Below, piece by piece: positions 16,290 to 24,868 of a stretch of 31,217 nt of DNA. The notes under the pieces are model-generated. The model was not told where the DNA came from. It made no database searches and worked only from the letters and a program-made list of their open reading frames with translations. Location: positions 1 through 31,217 of the IMG/VR virus record IMGVR_UViG_3300032360_000034; one strand, 5' to 3'. Source of the DNA: a virus. Both the position numbers and the translations under genes were made by a program. How positions within the stretch are numbered: position 1 is the first letter of the stretch; each line of letters begins with the position of its first letter.

Positions 16290-17617
16290 CAGGAAAACCA
16301 CTTCTTGTCGGCTGGCCCGATATCATCAATTTGTAACGCCCCAGCCGTTGACGTTACCGACGCTCCGTGGGCCACCGACGGCGGCAAATTCTGTTTGAAT
16401 GTTGCAGGGGAAGTCAACAAGATTCCCCAATCATCAGCGTTGATTATACCATCAACGGCATAGGTTATAATTTCTTCCTTTCCTACAAAGAATTTTCGCT
16501 CTTCGGGAGGCAATTCTGTAACAGCCTGAATAATCGGAGTTCCTAACTGATTTACCCTCTGCCAAGCCTTTACGGCTGCTGTCGTTCTAGTGTCGAAAAT
16601 ACCTGTCTTAGTTATGCCTAAACTTTCCTGCAACCGGGCAACATCATGTGCCGGTGAATCCGCCGTCCCCATGCCTTCCTTCAAAGTTCTCTTACCCCAA
16701 ACACCCAAACCCGTTCCAATCGACGTATCGGCAACAGTGTCTTCCGTTTCTTTCAGTGTTCTCCCCTGAATCGCCACTGGAGAAGGATGACCTTCCGACC
16801 ATGTCACCGAGGAAATCAAATGCTTTCTGTCCTCCATGAAAGTACTAAGCACCCCCGAAACTCCTACGGGTAGGTCCGAATGGCCAAACAATCCACAATT
16901 GTAAAACTGCACGTTCATACCCGGACGCAACTGTTTCCCGTTCTCCCTACCCACTTGAGCCGTAAAGGAAGAACCAGCCCAATCGTCATCATTCTGGCTT
17001 AAAGACAGACTGTACGGAAACCACGGATCGGTCTCCTCGGCAAAAAGATTAATCGTTATACCCGGTTGACGCTCAAGTAGAAATTCTTCACTAGTGAAAT
17101 ACAACACCCCGTAAGATTCGAAAACTAAATACTCCAAATCGGCAGCAAGGCGCTGCAACACATCCCACGTTGACTCGTCAATGTTGTCACCCTGCTGGCG
17201 CGTAATCCCGACCTTTTCTCCTGAGTCTTGAATAAACATTTTCAAACCCCACTCGTCTGCCATCATTTTGGCAAACAACGACGGAGAAATGGTGTCCCAC
17301 GATGCGGCACCGGTTTCCCGCCGCATACGCTGAATCGGCAAAGACCGTGCCGTAACTCTGACAGTATCCAGTCCCCCTCCCTGACGCTCCATCTGCATCT
17401 GAGCGATCTCATAGTCGTAACCCTGAAACGAAACAGGGCGACGTACTTGAAAATAGTTGTTTCTCAACATTCGAAAATCAGGATCAAAAACAGTGAAACT
17501 CATCTCAGTGGTCATATCAAGCGATAGATCCACGCCGAGTTCTATAATCGCTTCGGTTATCTCTGATTCAACGTTGTTGTGAACCTCTCCTATGGCAAGA
17601 TTGCTGATCCGTTCCAT
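16289..17617 (-). CDS. Baseplate hub protein, gpD/gp27-like, with peptidoglycan-binding domain
   Basis: A 442-aa protein. Residues about 1-290 follow the late-control gpD / gp27 hub plan: a first beta-domain with MSFTVFDPDFRMLRNNYFQVRRPVSF and then WDVLQRLAADLEYLVFESYGVLYFTSEE, closing with ISSVTWSEGHPSPVAIQGRT. Residues about 322-400 (DVARLQESLGITKTGIFDTRTTAAVKAWQRVNQL ... DGIINADDWGIL) form a peptidoglycan-binding type 1 domain interrupted by a roughly 30-residue insert (359-388). The hub trimer is the platform for the spike encoded by the next gene. A peptidoglycan-binding domain would hold the tail tip in the cell wall. AGGATAA precedes the ATG. Confidence 0.87.
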   Translation of the reverse strand: MERISNLAIGEVHNNVESEITEAIIELGVDLSLDMTTEMSFTVFDPDFRMLRNNYFQVRRPVSFQGYDYEIAQMQMERQGGGLDTVRVTARSLPIQRMRRETGAASWDTISPSLFAKMMADEWGLKMFIQDSGEKVGITRQQGDNIDESTWDVLQRLAADLEYLVFESYGVLYFTSEEFLLERQPGITINLFAEETDPWFPYSLSLSQNDDDWAGSSFTAQVGRENGKQLRPGMNVQFYNCGLFGHSDLPVGVSGVLSTFMEDRKHLISSVTWSEGHPSPVAIQGRTLKETEDTVADTSIGTGLGVWGKRTLKEGMGTADSPAHDVARLQESLGITKTGIFDTRTTAAVKAWQRVNQLGTPIIQAVTELPPEERKFFVGKEEIITYAVDGIINADDWGILLTSPATFKQNLPPSVAHGASVTSTAGALQIDDIGPADKKWFS

Positions 17618-17624
17618 GGGTTAT

Positions 17625-18425
17625 TTATCCTGTGTTTTCATCCAATGCATCTATTAGTGTCATTATTATATTTGGATTTCCGGAAGTAGTAGACGTAGAA
17701 TACGCTACTTCTTCTCCATTTTCGTTTGTATATGTCATAGAAAGCGAACTCTGACGCCTGAGGTACAAAACGTCCAACACAATCTTCGGGGGTTGATCGT
17801 CCTCATTCTCATTCTCTGTCGAAGGTTCCGCCGTGATAGCCCGCATACTAATCACATTGACATTCAACTGTCTGCTCTCCTGCAACGATATATCGACCAC
17901 AGCCCGAGAAATATCTCCCTCAAGTGTCCTTTCCCTTGACGTAATAGTCAGATCAACTATTCGAACAAAAAAACCCAACCGCACCCCACCATGAATAAAT
18001 TCTATGTCCTTATCTTCCCGCGCCATCTCGCGTAGTGTTTTCAAATCCTGTTCGACGCTAGTCAAACCGCCAGTCTCACGATTGGTGATTAAGGTAGTCA
18101 CCGTCACTGACCTGTTCTTTGGGTTCATCGATTTCAACAATGGTTGCAACCCCGGACGCTGAACCTCCTGATATTCAAGAGCAGACCCCTGATAGGTAAC
18201 TTCTTTCGGTCCAAAAGGAAACTCATACGTTTTCAACAAAGTGTTCGTAGCCGTGTCGATGTTAACCGGCGGCAAAGATAGAAGCCCCTCCCTGTCAGTG
18301 AACGCCGGACGCGCATCTACTGTACCTATGGGCTGTTGAATCAATTTGACGCGAGCCACTTGACCCATCCGAGTTATAACATCATCGGACAAGCCTTGTG
18401 TGACACTGAATCTAACTATAGCCAT
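17625..18425 (-). CDS. Baseplate adaptor, gp53 / CIS tube-type protein
   Basis: A 266-aa protein directly after the tape measure, the place of the gpU/gp53/Afp7-type adaptor. LLKTYEFPFGPKEVTYQGSALEYQEVQRPGLQPLLKSMNPKNRSVTVTTLI (about 63-113) is the recognisable core of contractile-injection-system tube or adaptor proteins, which connect the tail tube to the hub. ERTLEGDISRAVVDISLQESRQL is also typical. I see no LysM pattern. The C-terminal tail is Ser/Thr/Asn-rich. The ATG follows the tape-measure stop by 6 bp, with a GGGGGTAA ribosome binding site. Family call is moderately sure, exact orthologue not. Confidence 0.72.
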   Translation of the reverse strand: MAIVRFSVTQGLSDDVITRMGQVARVKLIQQPIGTVDARPAFTDREGLLSLPPVNIDTATNTLLKTYEFPFGPKEVTYQGSALEYQEVQRPGLQPLLKSMNPKNRSVTVTTLITNRETGGLTSVEQDLKTLREMAREDKDIEFIHGGVRLGFFVRIVDLTITSRERTLEGDISRAVVDISLQESRQLNVNVISMRAITAEPSTENENEDDQPPKIVLDVLYLRRQSSLSMTYTNENGEEVAYSTSTTSGNPNIIMTLIDALDENTG

Positions 18426-18431
18426 CTGTTA

Positions 18432-21400
18432 TTACCCCCAAGGATTCCAGTAGTCAACGAACGGTATTTGCCAACCATCCTGTGGCTTCCCTATAAGATG
18501 TTCCTGCCAAGTCCTTGAATCAAATTGTTTAATCCTATCTGCGTCATGCGTCGCCCCCGGAGAGCGACTGGCGGTATTATCTTCGGGTGGCCGGTGGGTG
18601 CCTCCGCGGCCTGACCGGCCGGGATGATTGGGAGATACAGTCTGTCCCGGCCGTAGATTGCCCAACGCTATGGCAGCCTCATTGGCCGCATCCTTCAACG
18701 TCGCCAGCGACTTCGCCGCATCTTTAGTCGCCTCACTGTGGATATCCAAATTCAGCAAAGTCAACGCACCTTCAGGATCCCCGGATTCCAACGCGGTTTT
18801 CATAAATTTATTACGCTCTCCTAGCGTGTCATACTTGTCAAGACCAGAACCCTTCATAAGGGTGTTCATCTGCTCACCCAACTGTGTTTTCTTGAAAGCC
18901 GTCAAATCTGTACCAACTTCAGAAACCCGAGTCATTTCATCTAAAAGAGGCAACAACATGGCCGGATCAATGTCATAACCCATCTCCTTGGCCGCTGCTT
19001 CCAATGCCCCCGGCTTCGCCAACGCCGCCCACTCAGTACCCTGTCTCGAACCAGTGATACCCGCCGCCACAAAAGCATCGCGGGTAGTTTTCATAAAGTC
19101 TCGGGCCTCTTCGTTGCCCGCTGTCAACTCTCCACCACCCTCCAAGAACGCGAAGAGATTCTGCATCGACGCGGCGCTCTGCTGCCTCGCCTGCTGCGTC
19201 GTCGTGCCCGGACGCCAACCGGTCTCAGAGAAGTAACCCCCCTCAACCGCTTCGGAATACATCCCAGTAAAATTGGATCTGAAATCTTTCTGGGTTATCC
19301 CCCGTAAACCGCCGGTAACGGGATCGCGGTAGGTTTTGAACCGTTCAGTCAACCTGAAGTAATACTCCACTTCATCGGCAGCGTTATGAAGAGCCAGACC
19401 CCAACGATCCGCCATGTTCTCAACTTCATCACCGGTCTGTCCTGTTATCTCAGAAATACGATCCATTGCCGACTCATACTTGGAAATACTCTTGAGTCCC
19501 TCAGCCGTAACACCACCCTGCCCCGCCAAGATCGCTGCTTTAGTATCCGCAAAACTTGCATCATTTTTTATAGCCAAGGCGGCGATACGCGAATCGTCAC
19601 CCGCCAAGGTGTCATAAGCCTTCATTTGGTTTCTGATACCCTGCCGGGTGGACTCAAGCCCTATATCACCCTTGAATGTATCGCCTTGGAGGATCCCCAA
19701 ATCTACGCCCCTCTGCTCAAAGTCTTTCTGGTTTTGCGCGCCCTTCCGAGCAGAAACCAGATACTGGGCACCTGCGGCGAGCGAAATAATCGCCGCCACA
19801 GCCCAACCCGGAGGACCCGCCACTCCGGCCGCGGCCCAAGTGGGTGCCATTGCCGCCATATAGCCAGCCGCCAAACCTCCGGCCTGCACCCCCCTACCGA
19901 TAGCACCAGCCGTACCGGCAGTATGGGCGCCACGCATCTTGTTGGCCCTATCGACCATTAACTGGCCGCCGACCGCACCAGCCATCGCCATCCCATAGCC
20001 GGGAATGAACATCAACGGAGCAGACAACATCGCTGACTCAGACAATCCTGACGTTATCTGATTGTCCCCACCAGCCGCCCCGGCAAGACCAGCCAGCATC
20101 ATGGTGCCCATTGCCATAGCGCCACCACTAACAAAACCTCGTCCCCAACGCACACCCGGCCGGACCCGACCGTCATTCATGTCCCCGATCATCACCCCTC
20201 TGCCTCGGTTCGCCCTGTAACCCGTCTGATACATCACCGACTTCGCCTGTTGCGCCGTTTGTTTTGAGGGGTCCACCGGATTCAACATCCCCGACAGGAA
20301 CATTCCGCCGCCCCGATGACCACGCATCGACATTCCCAAAAATCCCAAACCCAACGCGACAGCACTACCCGTTCCACCCAACATGTTCAACCCTGTAACA
20401 AGCGCAGTGATCGTCGCAAGCAACGGCATCAAAGCAGTAACTATCCCCTTAATAATCGGAAAAATAGCCTTGAACGCCTTGGCGAACTCCTCAGCGAAAT
20501 CACCAAGTTTTGGAAACACCTCATCCGTTAAGAACAGAAAAAATCGATTTATGTCAGGCAAGAGGTCAAAGAACACATTCCTGAACCTTGTAATCATGCT
20601 GAGGAACCCCATCAACAAGTTGCCTAGCCTGTCGCCCCACAACTCATACATGCCAGCGTTATTATTGATCAGATCATTCCACTCATGCATCCTCTCCTTG
20701 TACCATTCCCAGAACTTTCCAAAAACGTTCCTGACCATCTGCCAAGCAGTAGCAGCCGCTTCCTCAAACTTCAGCATCCTGTCTTCAAGATCGCTAAACC
20801 ACTTACCAGTCTTCGTCCAGAACTCCTGCCACCAATCACGAATAGACCTCAAAATCCCCATCAAACGTGGGAGATCCTGAACAACAATCTTCGTAATCCA
20901 ATCGGCAAACCTTTGAACCTGAGCCACCATCCCCGGAATAAACGTGTTCAAACCAAATGCATGTATCGTCCCCGTCATCCTGTGCAAAGCAGTGACAAAA
21001 ATCGTTTCGATATCTCGCAAAGCAGACTTCAGCCCCGGAAGTAGAGGCCCACCAATCGTTGAGAACAAATCAACCATGCGAGGCAACATCCCTTTGATCT
21101 GACCCATCAAAGAGTTCGTTAGCCTCCCTTCTTGACCTCCCATCTCCGTCGGAGTCAACTGCCCGCTAGTAATAGCCCCCCTCAGATTCTCCGCTTTCAT
21201 CCCAGCAGCCTTCTGAGCCACGCCGCTATATATGAAACCTTGCGACTTCAAGAAATCCGATACCGGCTGGGCGCTCCCCGAAGTTTTAGACGACGCCAAA
21301 GCCTGAGCGTAAGCAACCGCCGCCTTAGGGTCGTAACCGACAGCCTGCGACATCTGATTTATGAGTCGCCCATTGTTCCTAGCAAAACCGGGATGCGCCC

Positions 21401-21950
21401 TATTCAAAGTCCCGACCATCTGCTGGGTCGCCGCCATCCCCATCATTTGCATGCCCCCATGGGATAACGGACCACGCATCGAAGCCGCTGCCATCGAGGT
21501 TCCTCCTCCAGCAAACGGGCGCATCTGCAACTGGGAGAACTCACGATTAGCCGCAGCCAAAGCACCAACCATACCGATCACTGCGGCGGTCAAACCCGCG
21601 ACAGAGGCTCTCAAGAAATTGATGGTGCTGCCCCACGCTTTAGCAATCCAACGACCAGTAGCCAAAGAAGCCTTCATCAACAACAACCCGGTTGTTATGC
21701 CCGCCAACTCGATTCCGAACCCCTTCAGATTCATCTTGAGTAGACGCTGGCCAAACAGCCCGGCCGCTTTTGCTGCTTGGCCCAGTTGGTACGCAATAGC
21801 AGTTTCCAGCGTGTTGGCGTAACCGCGTGACAACTTATCGGTTTGCTTCAACTGGCGTTTGAGCAAGGTGTTAGCGATCATCGTTTTCGAGTAGCCGTCG
21901 AGATCCGCACTCGTTTCGATGTGTATCCGTACTCGCTCAGTAACGGCCAT
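18432..21950 (-). CDS. Tail tape measure protein
   Basis: At 1172 aa it is the longest gene in the window, lying between chaperone and baseplate genes as expected. The N terminus is helical. Several hydrophobic segments occur: about 85-100 (GITTGLLLMKASLATGRW), 113-135 (LRASVAGLTAAVIGMVGALAA), and a cluster of Gly/Ala-rich membrane-like stretches between about 500 and 740, including PPGWAVAAIISLAAGAQYLV. These hydrophobic regions are typical of tape measures that insert in the host membrane. The C terminus is Pro/Gly/Arg-rich and ends WQIPFVDYWNPWG. The tail length implied by 1172 residues is roughly 170 nm if the usual 1.5 angstrom per residue applies. No lysozyme or peptidase motif is visible. 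Confidence 0.92.
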   Translation of the reverse strand: MAVTERVRIHIETSADLDGYSKTMIANTLLKRQLKQTDKLSRGYANTLETAIAYQLGQAAKAAGLFGQRLLKMNLKGFGIELAGITTGLLLMKASLATGRWIAKAWGSTINFLRASVAGLTAAVIGMVGALAAANREFSQLQMRPFAGGGTSMAAASMRGPLSHGGMQMMGMAATQQMVGTLNRAHPGFARNNGRLINQMSQAVGYDPKAAVAYAQALASSKTSGSAQPVSDFLKSQGFIYSGVAQKAAGMKAENLRGAITSGQLTPTEMGGQEGRLTNSLMGQIKGMLPRMVDLFSTIGGPLLPGLKSALRDIETIFVTALHRMTGTIHAFGLNTFIPGMVAQVQRFADWITKIVVQDLPRLMGILRSIRDWWQEFWTKTGKWFSDLEDRMLKFEEAAATAWQMVRNVFGKFWEWYKERMHEWNDLINNNAGMYELWGDRLGNLLMGFLSMITRFRNVFFDLLPDINRFFLFLTDEVFPKLGDFAEEFAKAFKAIFPIIKGIVTALMPLLATITALVTGLNMLGGTGSAVALGLGFLGMSMRGHRGGGMFLSGMLNPVDPSKQTAQQAKSVMYQTGYRANRGRGVMIGDMNDGRVRPGVRWGRGFVSGGAMAMGTMMLAGLAGAAGGDNQITSGLSESAMLSAPLMFIPGYGMAMAGAVGGQLMVDRANKMRGAHTAGTAGAIGRGVQAGGLAAGYMAAMAPTWAAAGVAGPPGWAVAAIISLAAGAQYLVSARKGAQNQKDFEQRGVDLGILQGDTFKGDIGLESTRQGIRNQMKAYDTLAGDDSRIAALAIKNDASFADTKAAILAGQGGVTAEGLKSISKYESAMDRISEITGQTGDEVENMADRWGLALHNAADEVEYYFRLTERFKTYRDPVTGGLRGITQKDFRSNFTGMYSEAVEGGYFSETGWRPGTTTQQARQQSAASMQNLFAFLEGGGELTAGNEEARDFMKTTRDAFVAAGITGSRQGTEWAALAKPGALEAAAKEMGYDIDPAMLLPLLDEMTRVSEVGTDLTAFKKTQLGEQMNTLMKGSGLDKYDTLGERNKFMKTALESGDPEGALTLLNLDIHSEATKDAAKSLATLKDAANEAAIALGNLRPGQTVSPNHPGRSGRGGTHRPPEDNTASRSPGATHDADRIKQFDSRTWQEHLIGKPQDGWQIPFVDYWNPWG

Positions 21951-21979
21951 CCGAAAACCCCTAGTTAATTCTTATATAA

Positions 21980-22719
21980 CTACCTTCTCATCGCTTCACG
22001 TTCTTTTTCATGGCGTGCGCGATCATCCGCAATAACTTTAGCACACGCTAAACGAATCGCCCAATCCTCTTCAGTACAATCCAGAATTCGTATAGGATCG
22101 GTTCCCCAAACCTCACCCAACCGGGCAGCAGTTTCTACAACAAAAGACTCTGATAAATCCCCTATCAGAGATTCGTAGGGTTTACGGCGTCTTCCACCTC
22201 ATCGCCGTAACCAGAGTAATCCAAAATCTTCAAAGCAGTAGCCTCTAGGTGGGGGTCAATGCCGAAAAAGTTTCGAATCCCATTAGGAATCGGCCGGGTA
22301 TCCCCTGTCATTTCCATGATCTCTTTGGAAGCAAACGTATACGCCTGCCCATTATCAGCCGTTACTTCCTCGTCGTTGATCAAAATCCCTCGACAAGTCG
22401 AACCCACGACATAGCAAGCAAACTTGATAGTATCAAAACCATCCTTACTGTTCTCGCCCGAATTGCGCCGCCACGCTTTCAACTGGTTCTGTGAAATATT
22501 GGGAGAATAGCGAACTACAACCCCCTCACGCTCTGGGATAGGAATTTCAATCTCCGGTCGTTCAACCTTCTTCGAAACTTCCAAACGCAGTTGATCCAGA
22601 ACACTCAACTTCCCTTTCCTGCTTTCTAAATCAGGATCAAGAGCAGGGTCTATCAACTCTTCAATAACTGGATCAGACGACGTATCGTCCATGTCATAGG
22701 AAATCGTTTTATCAGCCAT
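21980..22719 (-). CDS. Tail assembly chaperone G-T, -1 frameshift product
   Basis: After the short chaperone frame (stop at 22165) a second frame stays open to a stop at 21982-21980. It is joined by a -1 slip on AAACCCT (22183-22177). The frame-0 codons are GTA AAC CCT, and the heptamer fits X XXY YYZ exactly. The fusion is 181 residues of the short form plus 65 new residues starting YESLIGDLSESFVVETAARL and ending REAMRR. The extension contains LDCTEEDWAIRLACAKVIADDRARHEKERE, a charged helix, and its stop lies 29 bp before the tape measure. This matches the G/G-T arrangement of tail assembly chaperones immediately before the tape measure. The extension frame lacks its own good start, supporting the slip. 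Confidence 0.8.
22165..22719 (-). CDS. Tail assembly chaperone G (short form)
   Basis: A 184-aa protein between tube and tape measure. The N terminus is acidic (MADKTISYDMDDTSSDPVIEELIDPALDPDLE), the middle has LKAWRRNSGENSKDGFDTIKFACYVVGSTCRGI and the C terminus ends EVEDAVNPTNL just after the slippery site. Composition, length and position fit the first component of the tail assembly chaperone pair that coats the tape measure during tail building. The main ribosome binding site is unclear: GGAGGGG lies about 14-16 nt before the ATG inside a hairpin. Sequence alone does not name the family strongly, position and frameshift do. Confidence 0.82.
   Translation of the reverse strand: MADKTISYDMDDTSSDPVIEELIDPALDPDLESRKGKLSVLDQLRLEVSKKVERPEIEIPIPEREGVVVRYSPNISQNQLKAWRRNSGENSKDGFDTIKFACYVVGSTCRGILINDEEVTADNGQAYTFASKEIMEMTGDTRPIPNGIRNFFGIDPHLEATALKILDYSGYGDEVEDAVNPTNL
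22177..22183 (-). other. Slippery heptamer for -1 ribosomal frameshift
   Basis: Reads A AAC CCT on the minus strand. After a one-base slip both tRNAs re-pair in the first two positions (AAA and CCC). It lies 10-12 bases before the frame-0 stop TGA (22167-22165). No RNA stimulatory structure was identified by eye. Confidence 0.72.
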
Positions 22720-22731
22720 AATTTAATAGTA

Positions 22732-22748
22732 CACCCCTCCATGGGGTG
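22732..22748. other. Hairpin before tail chaperone gene
   Basis: CACCCC-loop-GGGGTG forms a 6-bp stem with a 5-nt loop in the 52-bp gap between tube and chaperone genes. On the minus-strand mRNA the GGAGGGG that could serve as ribosome binding site falls in loop and 3' arm, about 14-16 nt before the ATG. It might damp chaperone translation relative to the abundant tube protein. No T-tract follows, so it is not a clear terminator. Confidence 0.4.
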
Positions 22749-22771
22749 AATCAAGTTTTTAGGTTAAAGGA

Positions 22772-23233
22772 CTAAGCCGGGAGACTTGTAATCGGTCCCA
22801 TAGAAAATGTCAAACTGTACGACGCAGGAGCACCAGAAGCCGAATCGCCATCAGGCTCCGTCAAACCCACACACAAAGCCCCAGTGTACTGACGCATTGT
22901 ATCGGGGGCTTTAAGATCACAATCCAACTCATAGAATGTAATGTCGTAGTACGCCGATCCAACTAGCGGACGCAGGTCATTCAAAAATGTCTTGTCACGA
23001 TCTGTTGCATAATGACGGGTGACAGTCACATCGCCCACCTCAGCCACGGCACACAACACCTCAGGGAACTTACTCCCGCCGTCGTAAACCTTCTCTACGG
23101 CAGCCGAAATCTCCCCGCCAGTCACCTGAGCAAAGTAAGAACTACCGTCCGGGTTTTCCCCCGGCAGGGGAGCCGTACCACCCTGAACCGGTGAAATATC
23201 GGCTACGATTTGCCTCTGTGAAACTTTAGCCAT
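22772..23233 (-). CDS. Tail tube protein
   Basis: A 153-aa protein directly after the sheath gene, the usual place of the tube. It reads GEISAAVEKVYDGGSKFPEVLCAVAEVGDVTVTRHYATDRDKTFLNDLRPLVGSAYYDITFYELD and ends YSLTFSMGPITS, an all-beta pattern of the tail-tube fold with an extended hairpin. Length is within the 140-170 aa usual for myovirus tubes. GGAGTTAG lies 7 nt before the ATG. It polymerises into hexamer rings inside the sheath. Confidence 0.87.
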   Translation of the reverse strand: MAKVSQRQIVADISPVQGGTAPLPGENPDGSSYFAQVTGGEISAAVEKVYDGGSKFPEVLCAVAEVGDVTVTRHYATDRDKTFLNDLRPLVGSAYYDITFYELDCDLKAPDTMRQYTGALCVGLTEPDGDSASGAPASYSLTFSMGPITSLPA

Positions 23234-23255
23234 TTGTTACTAACTCCTTAAACTA

Positions 23256-24749
23256 TTACAAGACACCTGCGGTCATATTGGACTTGGTAATGTTGACTGT
23301 GATTTTATCACCAACAGCAGATACACGAACTGCAACATCAGCAGTAACTTTTCCAGCAGCAAGATCCGATGTTGGGTTGTTACTACTATTCACTGTAACC
23401 GAATAACCTGCATCAATCTGTTTACCGGCGGCGTCGAAAGCCTCATACACACCACCAGCCTTGCGGATCGGCTCAAGAATCGCAGTCAACGAGGCCGCAA
23501 TCCTTGCGAACAAACCACCACGACCATCAATCGTCTGGAAGACATGCTGTTCAAGGGCTGTCTCCGCCCGATAGGTGATGTGATTCATCGTGTCCCGATG
23601 GGTGATGAAACGCCAGTTGTTCTCATCCGAAGAAGCAGAACGAGCGCCATACACTCGAACCTTGCCATTGATCAGCCGCAAGGCATTGACCCGAGCATTA
23701 TCCAACTCGTCACCAGTCGCCTTATCCATCGACACCGTGCTTGGAGCCGACAGGCCGGAAACAAATCGGGCTTCCGAAATCGTACCGGCACCAACCCGCC
23801 ACGGACCCTTAGCAGCGTTACACGCCTTGGCCCGCTTGGCCATCGCATACGCAGTCGGATCAGTTGAAATCGTCAGTCCGGCAGCGGCAGGATCGGGAAT
23901 CTTCACCCACGGATAATAGAAAGCCGCATACATGGCATCCCCATCCGTATAAATCGCTGGCGAAGCACCACTGATCGCCGTCTTAGCACCAGAATCCGTA
24001 GCAGTGGAAGCGAAAGAACAGAACGCAATTCGGTCATTGGCTTTGCCATGATCGATCAACGCATGCCAATAGGCCGCCGCTGTTCCAACGCCGGGCATTG
24101 CCACGGCACCCGGACCAAGATCCTTGCTGATTTTAGCAAGAGCCTCAATATGGTTGTCGGTTGCAGACCCACCGGTATCCAGCGTTCCGTCTGCACCGCT
24201 AGCCGTCGCGGTCTGCGCTCCAGCCACCGGCATGTTGCTGGCACCAGACTCTTTGGCAACCGTAACAATATGCGGTACACCAAGATTGACCGCTGAAACC
24301 AACTCATCAAGAGTGGCAAGGTCACCAGTAAGCAGAACAACTGCGTCGTCAAGGTATACCTTGACCCGGACACCTGCGACGTTACCGGCGACAATCTGAA
24401 TGTCCAGATTCGCCGCCCATGCCCCAACGTCAGCCGCCGTAAACGTGGCTACAGCCGAACCGCCAGAATCATTAACGGCCAACGAGCCCGCAACGGCAGC
24501 ATCAGCCACCGTGCGCTGAACGTACAAACGGGAGCCGCCTTCTTCAAAGAACGTCTGCGCGTAGGAATACAGATTCCCAGACACATACCCACCGTAATAC
24601 TTTTTGTATTCAGTGAGATTCCGAACGAGGGTTGGTTCCGACGCTTTGCCCCTGACAGTGGTTCCAACCATGAAACCCTGACCTGAAACCTGTTCGCCGG
24701 GGGGGACCGGACCGGTACGAACTGAGGTGTTTACTACGACTCCCGGCAT
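23256..24749 (-). CDS. Tail sheath protein
   Basis: A 497-aa protein. The N terminus MPGVVVNTSVRTGPVPPGEQVSGQGFMVGTTVRGKASEPTLVRNLTEYKKYYGGY...LYSYAQTFFEEGGSRLYVQRTV is the classic sheath opening, and the C-terminal part (RTETALEQHVFQTIDGRGGLFARIAASLTAILEPIRKAGGVYEAF) is the conserved inner domain, followed by a beta tail. The middle, about 100-200, is a variable outer domain. It is the contractile outer sheath. A strong GGAGG ribosome binding site and a 119-bp leader with a promoter-like sequence suggest high, separate expression. Confidence 0.94.
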   Translation of the reverse strand: MPGVVVNTSVRTGPVPPGEQVSGQGFMVGTTVRGKASEPTLVRNLTEYKKYYGGYVSGNLYSYAQTFFEEGGSRLYVQRTVADAAVAGSLAVNDSGGSAVATFTAADVGAWAANLDIQIVAGNVAGVRVKVYLDDAVVLLTGDLATLDELVSAVNLGVPHIVTVAKESGASNMPVAGAQTATASGADGTLDTGGSATDNHIEALAKISKDLGPGAVAMPGVGTAAAYWHALIDHGKANDRIAFCSFASTATDSGAKTAISGASPAIYTDGDAMYAAFYYPWVKIPDPAAAGLTISTDPTAYAMAKRAKACNAAKGPWRVGAGTISEARFVSGLSAPSTVSMDKATGDELDNARVNALRLINGKVRVYGARSASSDENNWRFITHRDTMNHITYRAETALEQHVFQTIDGRGGLFARIAASLTAILEPIRKAGGVYEAFDAAGKQIDAGYSVTVNSSNNPTSDLAAGKVTADVAVRVSAVGDKITVNITKSNMTAGVL

Positions 24750-24845
24750 TCCTCACGCCTCCAATAGACTCTTCTGGAACGAACTACTCTGGAAATCTTA
24801 CATGCTTTCCGCGTTGTTTCGTGGCAGGTATGGCGTTGCCCTATG

Positions 24846-24854
24846 AATATAGCA
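24846..24854 (-). promoter_or_regulatory. Possible extended -10 promoter before sheath gene
   Basis: On the minus strand TGC-TATATT forms an extended -10 (TGnTATAAT-like), about 97 bp before the sheath ATG, in the 119-bp gap (24750-24868). No convincing -35 was found. The rest of this gap shows no ORF. A middle-operon promoter for the most abundant tail proteins would make sense but is unproven. Confidence 0.3.
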
Positions 24855-24868
24855 GATCATCTAGTTGT

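Noticed and set aside
19386-21822. Many plus-strand ORFs of 70-190 aa across the tape measure gene
   Set aside because: Shadows of a long coding frame with biased composition. No motif, no ribosome binding site.
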